DNA of 64,000 bases from Streptomyces malachitofuscus (GCF_014650055.1 NZ_BMUF01000008.1:124001-188000), one strand, 5' to 3'; shown: positions 32,186 to 43,239, counted from the first letter of the stretch. The notes: generated by a model not told the origin, from the sequence alone. A program made the numbers and translations.

Positions 32186-34246
32186 GTGGCCGATTCCGGC
32201 AACCCCAACGAGAACATCCCGTCCACCGACACCGGCGTCAGTGACGCGGCGAGCACCCCGGCCGGCGACGCCGCCACGTCGTACGACGCGACCGCCATCA
32301 CCGTCCTCGAGGGCCTGGACGCGGTCCGCAAGCGACCCGGTATGTACATCGGGTCGACCGGCGAGCGGGGACTGCACCACCTGGTGCAGGAGGTCGTCGA
32401 CAACTCGGTCGACGAGGCGCTGGCCGGCCATGCGGACACCATCGACGTCACGATCCTGGCGGACGGCGGCGTGCGCGTCGTCGACAACGGCCGCGGCATC
32501 CCGGTGGGCATCGTCCCCTCCGAGGGCAAGCCCGCCGTCGAGGTCGTACTGACCGTGCTGCACGCGGGCGGCAAGTTCGGCGGCGGCGGCTACGCGGTCT
32601 CCGGCGGTCTGCACGGCGTGGGCGTCTCCGTGGTCAACGCGCTGTCGACGCGGGTCGCCGTCGAGGTCAAGACCGACGGCCACCGCTGGACGCAGGACTA
32701 CAAGCTGGGTGTCCCCACCGCGCCCCTCGCCAAGCACGAGGCCACCGAGGAGACCGGGACGTCGGTCACCTTCTGGGCCGACGGCGACATCTTCGAGACC
32801 ACCGACTACTCCTTCGAGACGCTCTCCCGGCGCTTCCAGGAGATGGCGTTCCTCAACAAGGGCCTGCGGATCAACCTCACCGACGAGCGCGAGTCCGCCA
32901 AGGCCACCGCCGGTGCGGACGAGGCGGGCGAGGACGAGAAGCACGAGGTCAAGGCTGTCTCGTACCACTACGAGGGCGGCATCGTCGACTTCGTGAAGTA
33001 CCTCAACTCCCGCAAGGGAGACGTGGTGCACCCCACCGTGATCGACCTGGAGGCCGAGGACAAGGACAGGCACCTGTCCCTCGAGGTCGCCATGCAGTGG
33101 AACGGCGGCTACACGGAGGGCGTGTACTCCTTCGCCAACATCATCCACACCCACGAGGGCGGTACGCACGAAGAGGGCTTCCGCGCGGCGCTCACCTCGC
33201 TGATCAACAAGTACGCGCGGGACAAGAAGCTGCTGCGCGACAAGGACGACAACCTCACGGGTGACGACATCCGCGAGGGTCTGACCGCGATCATCTCGGT
33301 CAAGCTGAGCGAGCCCCAGTTCGAGGGCCAGACCAAGACCAAGCTGGGCAACACCGAGGTGAAGACCTTCGTACAGAAGGTCGTCTACGAACACCTCAAC
33401 GACTGGCTGGACCGCAACCCCAACGAGGCCGCGGACATCATCCGCAAGGGCATCGCGGCGGCCACCGCGCGCGTGGCGGCCCGCAAGGCGCGTGACCTGA
33501 CCCGGCGCAAGGGGCTGCTGGAGTCGGCGTCCCTGCCGGGCAAGCTGTCCGACTGCCAGTCGAACGACCCCACCAAGTGCGAGATCTTCATCGTCGAGGG
33601 CGACTCCGCCGGCGGTTCGGCCAAGTCCGGCCGGAACCCGCAGTACCAGGCGATCCTGCCGATCCGCGGCAAGATCCTCAACGTCGAGAAGGCGCGCATC
33701 GACCGGATCCTGCAGAACCAGGAGATCCAGGCGATGATCTCCGCGTTCGGCACCGGCGTGCACGAGGACTTCGACATCGAGAAGCTCCGCTATCACAAGA
33801 TCATCCTGATGGCGGACGCCGACGTCGACGGCCAGCACATCAACACCCTGCTGCTGACGTTCCTCTTCCGCTTCATGCGGCCGCTGGTCGAGGCCGGGCA
33901 CGTGTTCCTCTCCCGTCCCCCGCTCTACAAGATCAAGTGGGGCAGGGACGACTTCGAGTACGCGTACTCCGACCGCGAGCGCGACGCGCTGATCGAGATG
34001 GGCCGTCAGGCCGGCAAGCGCATCCGTGAGGACTCCGTCCAGCGCTTCAAGGGTCTCGGCGAGATGAACGCCGAGGAACTGCGCATCACCACGATGGACC
34101 AGGAGCACCGCGTCCTCGGCCAGGTCACCCTCGACGACGCCGCGCAGGCCGACGACCTGTTCTCGGTCCTGATGGGCGAGGACGTCGAGGCCCGCCGCGC
34201 CTTCATCCAGCGCAACGCCAAGGACGTCCGCTTCCTCGACATCTGA
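32186..34246 (+). CDS. gyrB: DNA gyrase subunit B
   Basis: ATPase subunit of gyrase, which supplies negative supercoils. The 686-residue protein starts at GTG 32186 (VADSGNPNENIP), as in relatives. GHKL ATPase: EVVDNSVDEALAGH, VVDNGRGIPVG, HAGGKFGGGGYAVSGGLHGVG. The TOPRIM part has EGDSAGGSAKSGR and the DADVDGQHI metal site. gyrA follows after 42 bp as an operon. Confidence 0.97.
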   Translation: MADSGNPNENIPSTDTGVSDAASTPAGDAATSYDATAITVLEGLDAVRKRPGMYIGSTGERGLHHLVQEVVDNSVDEALAGHADTIDVTILADGGVRVVDNGRGIPVGIVPSEGKPAVEVVLTVLHAGGKFGGGGYAVSGGLHGVGVSVVNALSTRVAVEVKTDGHRWTQDYKLGVPTAPLAKHEATEETGTSVTFWADGDIFETTDYSFETLSRRFQEMAFLNKGLRINLTDERESAKATAGADEAGEDEKHEVKAVSYHYEGGIVDFVKYLNSRKGDVVHPTVIDLEAEDKDRHLSLEVAMQWNGGYTEGVYSFANIIHTHEGGTHEEGFRAALTSLINKYARDKKLLRDKDDNLTGDDIREGLTAIISVKLSEPQFEGQTKTKLGNTEVKTFVQKVVYEHLNDWLDRNPNEAADIIRKGIAAATARVAARKARDLTRRKGLLESASLPGKLSDCQSNDPTKCEIFIVEGDSAGGSAKSGRNPQYQAILPIRGKILNVEKARIDRILQNQEIQAMISAFGTGVHEDFDIEKLRYHKIILMADADVDGQHINTLLLTFLFRFMRPLVEAGHVFLSRPPLYKIKWGRDDFEYAYSDRERDALIEMGRQAGKRIREDSVQRFKGLGEMNAEELRITTMDQEHRVLGQVTLDDAAQADDLFSVLMGEDVEARRAFIQRNAKDVRFLDI

Positions 34247-34288
34247 GTCGGTCTCAGCTGACCGCACCAGGAAGGACCTTCACCAGCA

Positions 34289-36886
<2,598 letters not shown>

Positions 36887-36904
36887 CACGAGGAGTGAGT
36901 CAGC

Positions 36905-37648
36905 GTGAACGGAGCCACGGGCGCCGGACCGACCGGTACCAGTTCGGGAACGGACGGCGGTGGCCGTGGCTCCGCCGCGCGGGCGGCAGATCCGCACACG
37001 ACCAATCTCAAAGCGATCAAGCCGCCCGCCAAGGACGCCTCCTCGTCCGACAGGCAGGGATCCCAAGGGGGAACCGTGACGGACACCCGAGGCCCGCAGG
37101 CCGCGCCGGACCAGGGCGCCGCCGCTCAGACGGCCTCACCGCTGCCGGGGGAACGGCAGCCGCAACAGCAGGCGGGCCCGTACCACCCGCCGCAGGCCTA
37201 CCCGGCACAGGCCGGTACGGCAGCCGGCCAGACCGGCGCGGTGCGGCGCCCGCGCACCGGCGCGAGCACCACCCCGCGTGTGCGCAAGGCGCGCCTGCGC
37301 GTGGCCAAGGCCGACCCCTGGTCGGTGATGAAGGTCAGCTTCCTGCTCTCCATCGCCCTCGGCATCTGCACGATCGTCGCCTCCGCGGTGCTGTGGATGG
37401 TCATGGACGCCATGGGCGTGTTCTCGACGGTCGGCGGCACGATCGCCGAGGCGACCGGTTCCAACGAGTCGAACGGCTTCGATCTCCAGTCGTTCCTGTC
37501 GCTGCCCAACGTCCTGATGTTCACGTCGATCATCGCGGTCATCGACGTCGTCCTGGCGACGGCTCTGGCGACGCTCGGCGCGTTCATCTACAACCTTTCC
37601 GCGGGCTTCGTGGGCGGCGTCGAGGTGACGCTGGCCGAGGACGAGTGA
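36905..37648 (+). CDS. DUF3566 membrane protein
   Basis: A 247-residue protein. Residues 1-130 are a disordered Pro/Gln/Gly/Ala-rich region. The C-terminal DUF3566 part has two membrane helices (about 140-165, VMKVSFLLSIALGICTIVASAVLW, and 198-225, VLMFTSIIAVIDVVLATALATLGAF) and ends LAEDE. GTG start with GAGGAG upstream. The gene after gyrA in mycobacteria (Rv0007) is the same family. A role in cell-envelope or division processes is suspected but unproven. Confidence 0.85.
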   Translation: MNGATGAGPTGTSSGTDGGGRGSAARAADPHTTNLKAIKPPAKDASSSDRQGSQGGTVTDTRGPQAAPDQGAAAQTASPLPGERQPQQQAGPYHPPQAYPAQAGTAAGQTGAVRRPRTGASTTPRVRKARLRVAKADPWSVMKVSFLLSIALGICTIVASAVLWMVMDAMGVFSTVGGTIAEATGSNESNGFDLQSFLSLPNVLMFTSIIAVIDVVLATALATLGAFIYNLSAGFVGGVEVTLAEDE

Positions 37649-37700
37649 CCTGCTCACGACGCTTTCCCCGCCTCCTCCGACGGTTCCCCGACAACCGATT

Positions 37701-37729
37701 TTGGGACTGCCCGGGTCGTGCGCTAATCT
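37701..37729 (+). promoter_or_regulatory. Promoter of tRNA-Ile, TTGGGA-N17-TAATCT
   Basis: TTGGGA (37701-37706), 17 bp, TAATCT (37724-37729). The predicted start is about 34 nt before the tRNA. Spacing and -10 are good for the housekeeping sigma factor. Confidence 0.55.
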
Positions 37730-37769
37730 TCAGGAGTCAGCGCGCGGGACACACACCGCAGAGCGCGGC

Positions 37770-37846
37770 GGGGCTATAGCTCAGTTGGTTAGAGCGCATC
37801 CCTGATAAGGATGAGGCCACAGGTTCAAATCCTGTTAGCCCCACCA
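37770..37846 (+). tRNA. tRNA-Ile (GAT anticodon), CCA encoded
   Basis: Cloverleaf: acceptor GGGGCTA paired with TAGCCCC, D arm with GCTCAGTTGGTTAGAGC, anticodon loop CTGATAA with GAT at 37804-37806, T arm ACAGG-TTCAAAT-CCTGT. The mature end A73 is at 37843 and the genomic CCA follows (37844-37846). Confidence 0.97.
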
Positions 37847-37852
37847 GCGAGA

Positions 37853-37883
37853 AGACCCCCAACCCGATAGTGGTTGGGGGTCT
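37853..37883 (+). terminator. Terminator after tRNA-Ile
   Basis: A perfect 12-bp stem (37853-37864 with 37872-37883) with loop CGATAGT, starting 6 bp after the tRNA. Confidence 0.75.
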
Positions 37884-37994
37884 ACGCGTTCTCACGGCTG
37901 GTATCGACGCCCGTCTTCGACAGCCTCCGCCAGGACCAGGACGCCGAGGGCGATCGGTCCTGCCGACTTCGCAATCCTGCCGGCTTCGCAACGA

Positions 37995-38027
37995 GAAGAC
38001 CCCCGTCGGATACCGACGGGGGTCTTC
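37995..38027. terminator. Second hairpin, bidirectional between tRNA-Ile and the DUF6344 gene
   Basis: A perfect 15-bp stem (37995-38009 with 38013-38027), loop ATA, followed by TTT. Its outer arm resembles the previous hairpin (GAAGACCCCC). Confidence 0.75.
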
Positions 38028-38149
38028 TTTCGGCGTCGAGGCTGTCACCAGCCGGGGAGTCTTCGTCGTGCTGTGGTGCTGTACGCAAGTTCGCCAGGAC
38101 TTCGGGAAGCAGCGACGGCACGAGGAGGGCTCCGGAGCGCCGCCGGGGG

Positions 38150-38518
38150 TCAGCGCTGGAGCGGGATGAGTCCGGTGACGGGTTCCGGCCGGGAGGACGC
38201 CGTGTCCTCGGAGCAGTCCGCCGAGCCGGATTCCTCCGTGGTCTCCGCTTGGGGGCTGTGCCGGCAGCCGGGGGACTTGCCGTGGGCCTCGGCGTGGATG
38301 CGCTGCTTCATCGTGGGGGGCAGGGCCCTGATCAGTGACCAGGACCAGAGGGGCGTGGCCGGTGCCGTCGTCTTGGACGTGCTGTCGCTGTTGCGCGTCT
38401 TCTCGGTCTGCGGTACGGCCGCGGAGGCGGTCGTGGTGATGAGTCCGAGCGCGGTGCACAGCGCGAGGAAGGCGGTGACGACGGCGTTCCACAGCTTCAT
38501 GACCTTGTTCCGGGCCAT
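38150..38518 (-). CDS. DUF6344-family small secreted protein
   Basis: A 122-residue protein. The N-terminal signal is MKLWNAVVTAFLALCTALGLITTTASAAVPQ (from residue 7), cleaved near residue 34. The core has the conserved LPPTMKQRIHAEAHGKSPGCRH (about 66-87), and the tail is Ser/Glu/Asp-rich. Streptomyces-specific family without known function. SD GTGAGGGA precedes the ATG. The gene stands alone between tRNA-Ile and the DLW-39 gene. Confidence 0.75.
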   Translation of the reverse strand: MARNKVMKLWNAVVTAFLALCTALGLITTTASAAVPQTEKTRNSDSTSKTTAPATPLWSWSLIRALPPTMKQRIHAEAHGKSPGCRHSPQAETTEESGSADCSEDTASSRPEPVTGLIPLQR

Positions 38519-38857
38519 GGTCCCTCACTTTCGGGTTGGGCGATTTGCGTACTTTCCTCATGATGTGTATGAGGACCGTGAAGTGGTGGACCGACGCCCG
38601 TGGCGCGTGGATGTTCAGATGAACACCACCCGGATGGGGGCATGAGGGCGGAAAACGTGGAGAGACGGGAGACAAGGCACCAAAGTGACCGTCCGTGGAG
38701 GTGTGATCACCCTCCGATCGGATCGCCGTACTCCGCTTCTACTGCGCCCGACCCAAAGGCAGTTCAAGGGGTCGACGCAGGTCACCGATCGGTATCGACC
38801 GGTGTGTATAGTCGGGCGCCAGAGGTCCCCTACGTCAACGAAAGACGAGGTCGCGCG
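38519..38857. other. 339-bp noncoding gap, divergent promoters for DUF6344 and DLW-39
   Basis: Contains the inverted repeat TCCTCAT-N7-ATGAGGA (38555-38575) upstream of the DUF6344 start, and a -10-like TATAGT (38807-38812) 46 bp before the DLW-39 start. The region is less GC-rich than its surroundings. No tRNA, ORF with coding bias or longer repeat was seen. Confidence 0.4.
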
Positions 38858-38986
38858 GTGAAGAAGCTTCTCCTGGTCGCACTGGCCGCCATCGGCGGGC
38901 TCCTCGTGTACCGCCAGATCCAGGCGGATCGCGCCGAGCAGGATCTGTGGACGGAGGCGACTGACTCCGTGCCCACGGGTTCGTGA
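38858..38986 (+). CDS. DLW-39 family micro-protein
   Basis: A 42-residue protein, GTG start: the N-terminus KKLLLVALAAIGGLLVYRQI is a single hydrophobic helix, followed by ADRAEQDLWTEATDSV with the conserved DLW. The name reflects the tripeptide in a roughly 39-residue family. Probably anchored to the membrane with a short acidic tail. Followed by a strong terminator, so it is a one-gene unit. Function unknown. Confidence 0.8.
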   Translation: MKKLLLVALAAIGGLLVYRQIQADRAEQDLWTEATDSVPTGS

Positions 38987-39010
38987 GTACCGATATCCGA
39001 CGCTGAACAG

Positions 39011-39039
39011 ACCCCGACCGCCCTTGCGGTCGGGGTTTT
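39011..39039 (+). terminator. Terminator after the DLW-39 gene
   Basis: A 10-bp GC stem (39012-39021 with 39026-39035), loop CCTT, outer A-T pair and TTTTG tail: a classic intrinsic terminator. Confidence 0.85.
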
Positions 39040-39126
39040 GTGTGGCCGGGCCTTGTGGACCGGGCTTCTCCACGGGGCAGGATGGGCGGCACGGTGCGAC
39101 GTCCGGGCAGCGACGAGGGGTGGCGC

Positions 39127-40485
39127 GTGAGGGGACGGCAGTGGACGGCGCGGGGGCGGGCCGGAGCCGGGCTCGGCCGGCGTCCCTTCGCCGTGTGTGC
39201 GAGTGTGGCGTTCGTTCTGGGGCTGGGGGGTCTTCCGCCGGGGCAGGCGGCGGTCGCCGCCGAGGCCGCCGGATCCGTCCGGTCCATCGGCGATGCCGGG
39301 GACTACGGCTTCGCCGAGGACGCGCGGAGGATCGACGGTGCCGCGAGCACCGCGGACGCCGTCGAACTGGTGCCGGGCCGGACCTACCGCAGCACCCTGC
39401 CGCCCAGCGGCAAGGTCTACTACCGCCTCGAGCTCGACGGCACCACGAACACCTACGCCTCAGCCACGGCCGCTCCGCCGGCCGGCCGCGACACCTCCGT
39501 CATCGACGGCCTCAAGATGTCCGTACAGGACGGCGACGGCCGGTCCTGCGATGCCGACACGGCGACTTTCGGCGCCGGCGGCAGCCCGCATCCGGTCGCC
39601 GTGTGGGCCGTGCGGGAGATCTCTCCCAGGAGATCACTGTGCAAGGACGCGGGTACGTACTACGTGACCGTCGAACGCGCCGACCCGGACGGGAAGAACT
39701 CCTCCCCCGTCCCCTGGGAGCTGGAGCTCACCACGGTGTCGGAGCCGGCGCTGGAGAACAGCGGTCCCACGAAGGCACCCGAGGAGTGGAACTCCGCGTC
39801 GCCCCAGCCCGTTGCGGGCGAGCCCGAAAGGCGCCCGGGCGGTGCAGGCTTCGCCCGGGCCACCTCCCTCGGCCATGGTGTGTGGCGGGACGACATACGC
39901 CCCGGCCAGACCCTCTTCTACAAGGTCCCCGTCGACTGGGGCCGGCAGCTGCACGCCACCGCCGAACTGGGCAGTGCGAGCTCGGCCGGCAAGGGCTACG
40001 TCGCCGCCGCACTGGACCTGGACCTCTACAACCCGGTCCGCGCCCACGTCGAGGACGTGGGCGTCGGCTACGACGGCGGCCAGAAGTCGAAGAGCCTGGC
40101 GCCCGTGCCGCCGGTGGAGTACGTCAATCGTCACGCCGCCGGACGGCAGGTCTCGACGATGCGGTTCGCCGGTTCCTACTACCTCGTCGCGCATCTCTCG
40201 GCGGAGGTCGCGGACGACTTCGGCGACGGGCCCGTTCCGCTGACCCTGAGGGTCGGGCTGAGCGGTGCGGCACAGGACGGGCCCGGCTACGCGGGGCGGC
40301 CCGTGCCGGCGGACGTCTTCACGGTCACGGGGGAGGGCCGGGGCACGGCCGCCCAGGGGGGCGGAACGGCCGGTGACGACGCCGCGTACCGGGCGCTCGC
40401 GGTGGGCGGCATCGGCACCGGCAGCGCGCTGCTGGCGGGGCTCGGCGTGTGGGCCCTGGTGGCTCGGCGGCGGGCCCGTCCGTAG
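39127..40485 (+). CDS. Secreted, C-terminally anchored protein of unknown function
   Basis: About 452 residues from GTG 39127, chosen because GAGGGGTGG lies just upstream (other in-frame starts at 39040 and 39082). Signal peptide: basic N-terminus then RRPFAVCASVAFVLGLGGLPPG, cleaved after AVAAEA. Two similar beta-rich modules follow, each opening with a request for neutral polar binding surfaces: VPGRTYRSTLPPSGKVYYRLEL (near residue 80) and IRPGQTLFYKVPVDWGRQLHAT (near 255). These resemble pre-peptidase C-terminal type domains. C-terminal helix ALLAGLGVWALVARRRARP anchors it. The 3' end converges with the kinase gene, 11 bp apart. I cannot name its role. Confidence 0.7.
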   Translation: MRGRQWTARGRAGAGLGRRPFAVCASVAFVLGLGGLPPGQAAVAAEAAGSVRSIGDAGDYGFAEDARRIDGAASTADAVELVPGRTYRSTLPPSGKVYYRLELDGTTNTYASATAAPPAGRDTSVIDGLKMSVQDGDGRSCDADTATFGAGGSPHPVAVWAVREISPRRSLCKDAGTYYVTVERADPDGKNSSPVPWELELTTVSEPALENSGPTKAPEEWNSASPQPVAGEPERRPGGAGFARATSLGHGVWRDDIRPGQTLFYKVPVDWGRQLHATAELGSASSAGKGYVAAALDLDLYNPVRAHVEDVGVGYDGGQKSKSLAPVPPVEYVNRHAAGRQVSTMRFAGSYYLVAHLSAEVADDFGDGPVPLTLRVGLSGAAQDGPGYAGRPVPADVFTVTGEGRGTAAQGGGTAGDDAAYRALAVGGIGTGSALLAGLGVWALVARRRARP

Positions 40486-40496
40486 GCGGTGGCGGA

Positions 40497-42134
40497 TCAG
40501 ATGCGGGTCAGGGCCCAGAGCCCCACGGCGTAGCAGGCCAGGGCCAGGAGCAGGACCGGGACGGCCACCTTTGCGGGAGGGCCGGGCCGACGGCTGCGAC
40601 GACGGTGGGACCGGGGCACCGCGCCGTGCCGCGAGATCGCCCCGCCCGGAGGGGGAACCCGCGGGCCTTGGGCGGTGTATTCAGCAGTAGAGGCGTCAGG
40701 AGGCGCGGTCGGCCGTGGCAGGGGGGAGCGCAGCTGATGAGTGGGGTCGTGGGGCGAGACGTGGGGCGCGGGGTGGGCCGGCTGGTACGGGCTGCCGTTC
40801 GGGGCCTCTTCCGGGGGCTGAGAGGTCCGCGGGGCCTGCGCCGGAGGCGGCGGGGCGGATACGGGGGAGGAGGTGACCGTGGGCTGGGGCGGCGGGAGAT
40901 GGAAGCTGCCGGTGTCCGACATGCTGGGCGGCCGCGGGGAGCCTCCGGACGGCGTCGCGGGGGAGGCGACGCTGCGACGGGGATCGCCGGGGACGGCACT
41001 CCCGCCCTCGCCCGTGTCACGGTGCGTACCGAGAGGGCCCGGACCGGTTCCGGTCCCGGTGCCGGCCGAACTCTCGGCACCTTCGGTGACGCCCGTGCCC
41101 CGGCCGGGCGCGGCATCGTCTCCTCCGGCGGGCCCGGCTTCCGTGCCTCGCCCCGGGCCGGAGTCGCCGGTCGCGGGCCGGGGTTCCTCCCCGGGCCCGA
41201 ACGCTTCGGTCGCCGTACCGCCCCGGCCGTCCGGTCGGACACCCGACGCCCTCTTCAGCGGACCGTCGGCGGCGAAGCCCGGGGGCAGTGGGCCCAGTTG
41301 GTCGAAGACTTCGATCAGTTCGTCGTCGGGCCCCGGTTCCGGCAGCAGCTCCGCGGCCGCGGCGAGCGCCTTGCGTGCCCCCGTGGCCGTGCGGAACCGC
41401 GCCGACGGATCCGGCTCGAGCAGCGTGGCGACGACCTGCCACAGCGGCTCTGGAATGCCTTGGGGAGGCCCGGGGGTCCCGTGGTCGACGAAGTACTGGA
41501 TGAGGGCCTTGGTGTCCGGCTTGGCGCCCTCGAGCAGATACAGGGCCACCAGCCCCACGGCGAACAGGTCGGCGGGGAAGTCCGGTTCGGAGCCCATCAT
41601 CTGCTCCGGTGCGAGATAACCCGGCGTGCCCACCACCAGGTTGGTCTCCGTCAGCCGGGGCTCGCCCAGCCGCATCGCGATACCGAAGTCGGACAGTCGC
41701 AGCCGTGGCCTGCCCGTACCGGTGGCCTCCAGGAGCACGTTGGCGGGCTTGATGTCCCGGTGCACCACGTCTTCCGCGTGCACCGCGGCGAGCCCCGCCA
41801 GCAGCTGGTCGAGCAGGGTGCAGACGTAGGGCGGCGGCAGGGGACCGTAGTCGCCGACCAGGTGGACCAGGGAACCACCGGCGACCAGATCCATGGTGAA
41901 GAGGACCTTGTCGTCGTCCGCGGCCCAGCTGCTGGGAGCGAGGACATGGGGGTGATCGATCCGCAGAGCCTGTTCGCGGACGAAGCGGAGGAGGGAGTGG
42001 GCGTCGCTCTGCAGCAGGACCTTGGCGGCCACATAACGGCGACGGCGGTGATCCCAGGCGCGCCATACGGCACCGACGCCCCCGCGTCCGATCGGATCGA
42101 CCAGTTCGTACCGGCCGGCGAAGACCTCACCCAT
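40497..42134 (-). CDS. Serine/threonine protein kinase, membrane-anchored
   Basis: A 545-residue Hanks-type kinase. Kinase domain residues 1-265: glycine loop IGRGGVGAVW (15-24), Lys38, HRDIKPANV (Asp126) and SDFGIA (Asp148), then GTPGYLAPEQM. The next 240 residues are a Pro/Ser/Gly-rich disordered linker. One helix near 520-543 (VAVPVLLLALACYAVGLWAL) closes the protein, so there is no real extracytoplasmic sensor. All catalytic residues are present. Upstream on the same strand lies the HTH gene (179-bp gap); the two may share control. Confidence 0.9.
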   Translation of the reverse strand: MGEVFAGRYELVDPIGRGGVGAVWRAWDHRRRRYVAAKVLLQSDAHSLLRFVREQALRIDHPHVLAPSSWAADDDKVLFTMDLVAGGSLVHLVGDYGPLPPPYVCTLLDQLLAGLAAVHAEDVVHRDIKPANVLLEATGTGRPRLRLSDFGIAMRLGEPRLTETNLVVGTPGYLAPEQMMGSEPDFPADLFAVGLVALYLLEGAKPDTKALIQYFVDHGTPGPPQGIPEPLWQVVATLLEPDPSARFRTATGARKALAAAAELLPEPGPDDELIEVFDQLGPLPPGFAADGPLKRASGVRPDGRGGTATEAFGPGEEPRPATGDSGPGRGTEAGPAGGDDAAPGRGTGVTEGAESSAGTGTGTGPGPLGTHRDTGEGGSAVPGDPRRSVASPATPSGGSPRPPSMSDTGSFHLPPPQPTVTSSPVSAPPPPAQAPRTSQPPEEAPNGSPYQPAHPAPHVSPHDPTHQLRSPLPRPTAPPDASTAEYTAQGPRVPPPGGAISRHGAVPRSHRRRSRRPGPPAKVAVPVLLLALACYAVGLWALTRI

Positions 42135-42313
42135 GGCTGTACGTCGCTCCTCCCCCTGCGGTGTCCCCCAGTCCCTCCCCCTCGGCGAGCGATACGACTC
42201 CCCCTGCGCCTTTGATCTCTCTCCTGTACCCGGCCGGCTCCGCGTCGCCGGTCTCCGGGCCGGCTTCCCGCGTACACCCGGCAGCCGACCCCCTTCAGCC
42301 GCCGGGCGGAAGA

Positions 42314-42862
42314 TCAGTTCTGGTGCGCCTGGTAGTGCGTGACCGCGTCGGAGGTGCGGCCGGCGCCGTAGACACGCAGGAACTCGGCCAGTTCGGGGTG
42401 GGTGGGTGCGAGGGTGTCGGCGGCGTCGATGATGTCGCCGGCGGCCGCCACCGAACGCAGCAGGGACTGGATCTCGCGGACCACCCGCTTGACCGTGGGA
42501 GCTCCCGAACTGCTCGTGGTCTGCGTGGTGTTGCTGAGCACCGAACCCCCCTGGGACTTCTTGATCTCCTCCATGCGCTCGGTCGCCTCGGCCGCGCTGA
42601 CGCTGCCGTCCGCGACCTGCCCCGCCAGATCCTGCAGCAGCTGCACCCGCTGAACCACCGCAGGATTGCCGATCTTCGCCCGCTGTCCGCTCATCAGCTG
42701 CGAGAGCATCGGCGCGGACAGTCCCAGTACCCCCGCGAGACGAGCCTGATTGAGGCCCAGGTCGTCTATGAGCCTACGGAAGAGCGCCCCCAGCGGCTCC
42801 CCATACCAATTCCGCTGCAGTTCCCGCGCTCTGGCGGTGGCTTCCTGCTGTGCGGCGTCCAT
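42314..42862 (-). CDS. Helix-turn-helix DNA-binding protein
   Basis: A 182-residue protein starting at ATG 42862 (MDAAQQEATARARELQRNW), preceded by GGGGAGA. The helix-turn-helix spans about residues 25-60: LIDDLGLNQARLAGVLGLSAPMLSQLMSGQRAKIGNP, close to the XRE/Cro type. A middle region has SVLSNTTQTTSSSG, and a C-terminal helical domain (about 120-182) contains the conserved DTLAPTHPELAEFLRVYGAG. The motif is conserved in Streptomyces at this locus. Probably autoregulates through the palindrome upstream and may be a target of the downstream kinase; both inferred. Confidence 0.85.
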   Translation of the reverse strand: MDAAQQEATARARELQRNWYGEPLGALFRRLIDDLGLNQARLAGVLGLSAPMLSQLMSGQRAKIGNPAVVQRVQLLQDLAGQVADGSVSAAEATERMEEIKKSQGGSVLSNTTQTTSSSGAPTVKRVVREIQSLLRSVAAAGDIIDAADTLAPTHPELAEFLRVYGAGRTSDAVTHYQAHQN

Positions 42863-42893
42863 TGCGTCTCCCCATCGCTTCCCCATGAACCGC

Positions 42894-42911
42894 GGTTCGC
42901 TGTAGCGAACC
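42894..42911. promoter_or_regulatory. 18-bp perfect palindrome, candidate HTH operator
   Basis: GGTTCGCT-GT-AGCGAACC, 32 bp upstream of the HTH start. A -10-like TAAGAT on the minus strand (42921-42926) lies just upstream, so the palindrome overlaps the first transcribed bases, as a repressor site would. Confidence 0.6.
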
Positions 42912-42961
42912 CCGCCGAGCATCTTACGGAGAGTGGTTGGTCACGGGGACCCCCAATCTTT

Positions 42962-42992
42962 TTGCGGAACCCCCCGGGGAACCCGGTACTCT
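42962..42992 (+). promoter_or_regulatory. Possible promoter of tRNA-Ala
   Basis: TTGCGG (42962-42967), 19 bp, TACTCT (42987-42992), 51 bp upstream of the mature tRNA. Spacing is longer than ideal. Confidence 0.35.
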
Positions 42993-43043
42993 GGTGTCGG
43001 GCGCCCACCGGGATGTGTTGTTCCAGGTGGACGCTTTCCTTCC

Positions 43044-43116
43044 GGGGCCTTAGCTCAGTTGGTAGAGCGCTGTCTTTGCATGGCAGATGTCAGGGGTTCG
43101 ACTCCCCTAGGCTCCA
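43044..43116 (+). tRNA. tRNA-Ala (TGC anticodon)
   Basis: Acceptor GGGGCCT with AGGCTCC (one G-U), D arm GCTCAGTTGGTAGAGC, anticodon loop TTTGCAT with TGC at 43077-43079, T arm CAGGGGTTCGACTCCCCT. CCA is not encoded (A73 at 43116 then CACC). Confidence 0.97.
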
Positions 43117-43161
43117 CACCTGGACCCCTCTCGCCTGCGGAAACGTGGTGGGAGGGGTCCT

Positions 43162-43175
43162 GTTTCACGTGAAAC
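43162..43175. other. parS: parS site (perfect)
   Basis: GTTTCACGTGAAAC between tRNA-Ala and the DUF5324 gene. Its last bases overlap the base of the long hairpin at 43173-43224. It is the only perfect parS right of oriC in this window. Confidence 0.95.
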
Positions 43176-43224
43176 GGCGCGGTGGGGCAGAAGACCCTCA
43201 AGTCTTCTGCCCCACCGCGCCGTT
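43173..43224. terminator. 23-bp perfect hairpin, bidirectional terminator
   Basis: Stem 43173-43195 with 43202-43224, loop CCTCAA. It ends 16 bp from the DUF5324 stop on the minus strand and serves the tRNA on the plus strand. A weaker 9-bp stem with a 21-nt loop (43122-43160) precedes it. Confidence 0.85.
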
Positions 43225-43239
43225 GGTGCCTTGCGCCCC

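Noticed and set aside
32108..34267. 719-codon open frame opposite gyrB
   Set aside because: Antisense shadow of gyrB with low-complexity Val/Leu/Asp composition.
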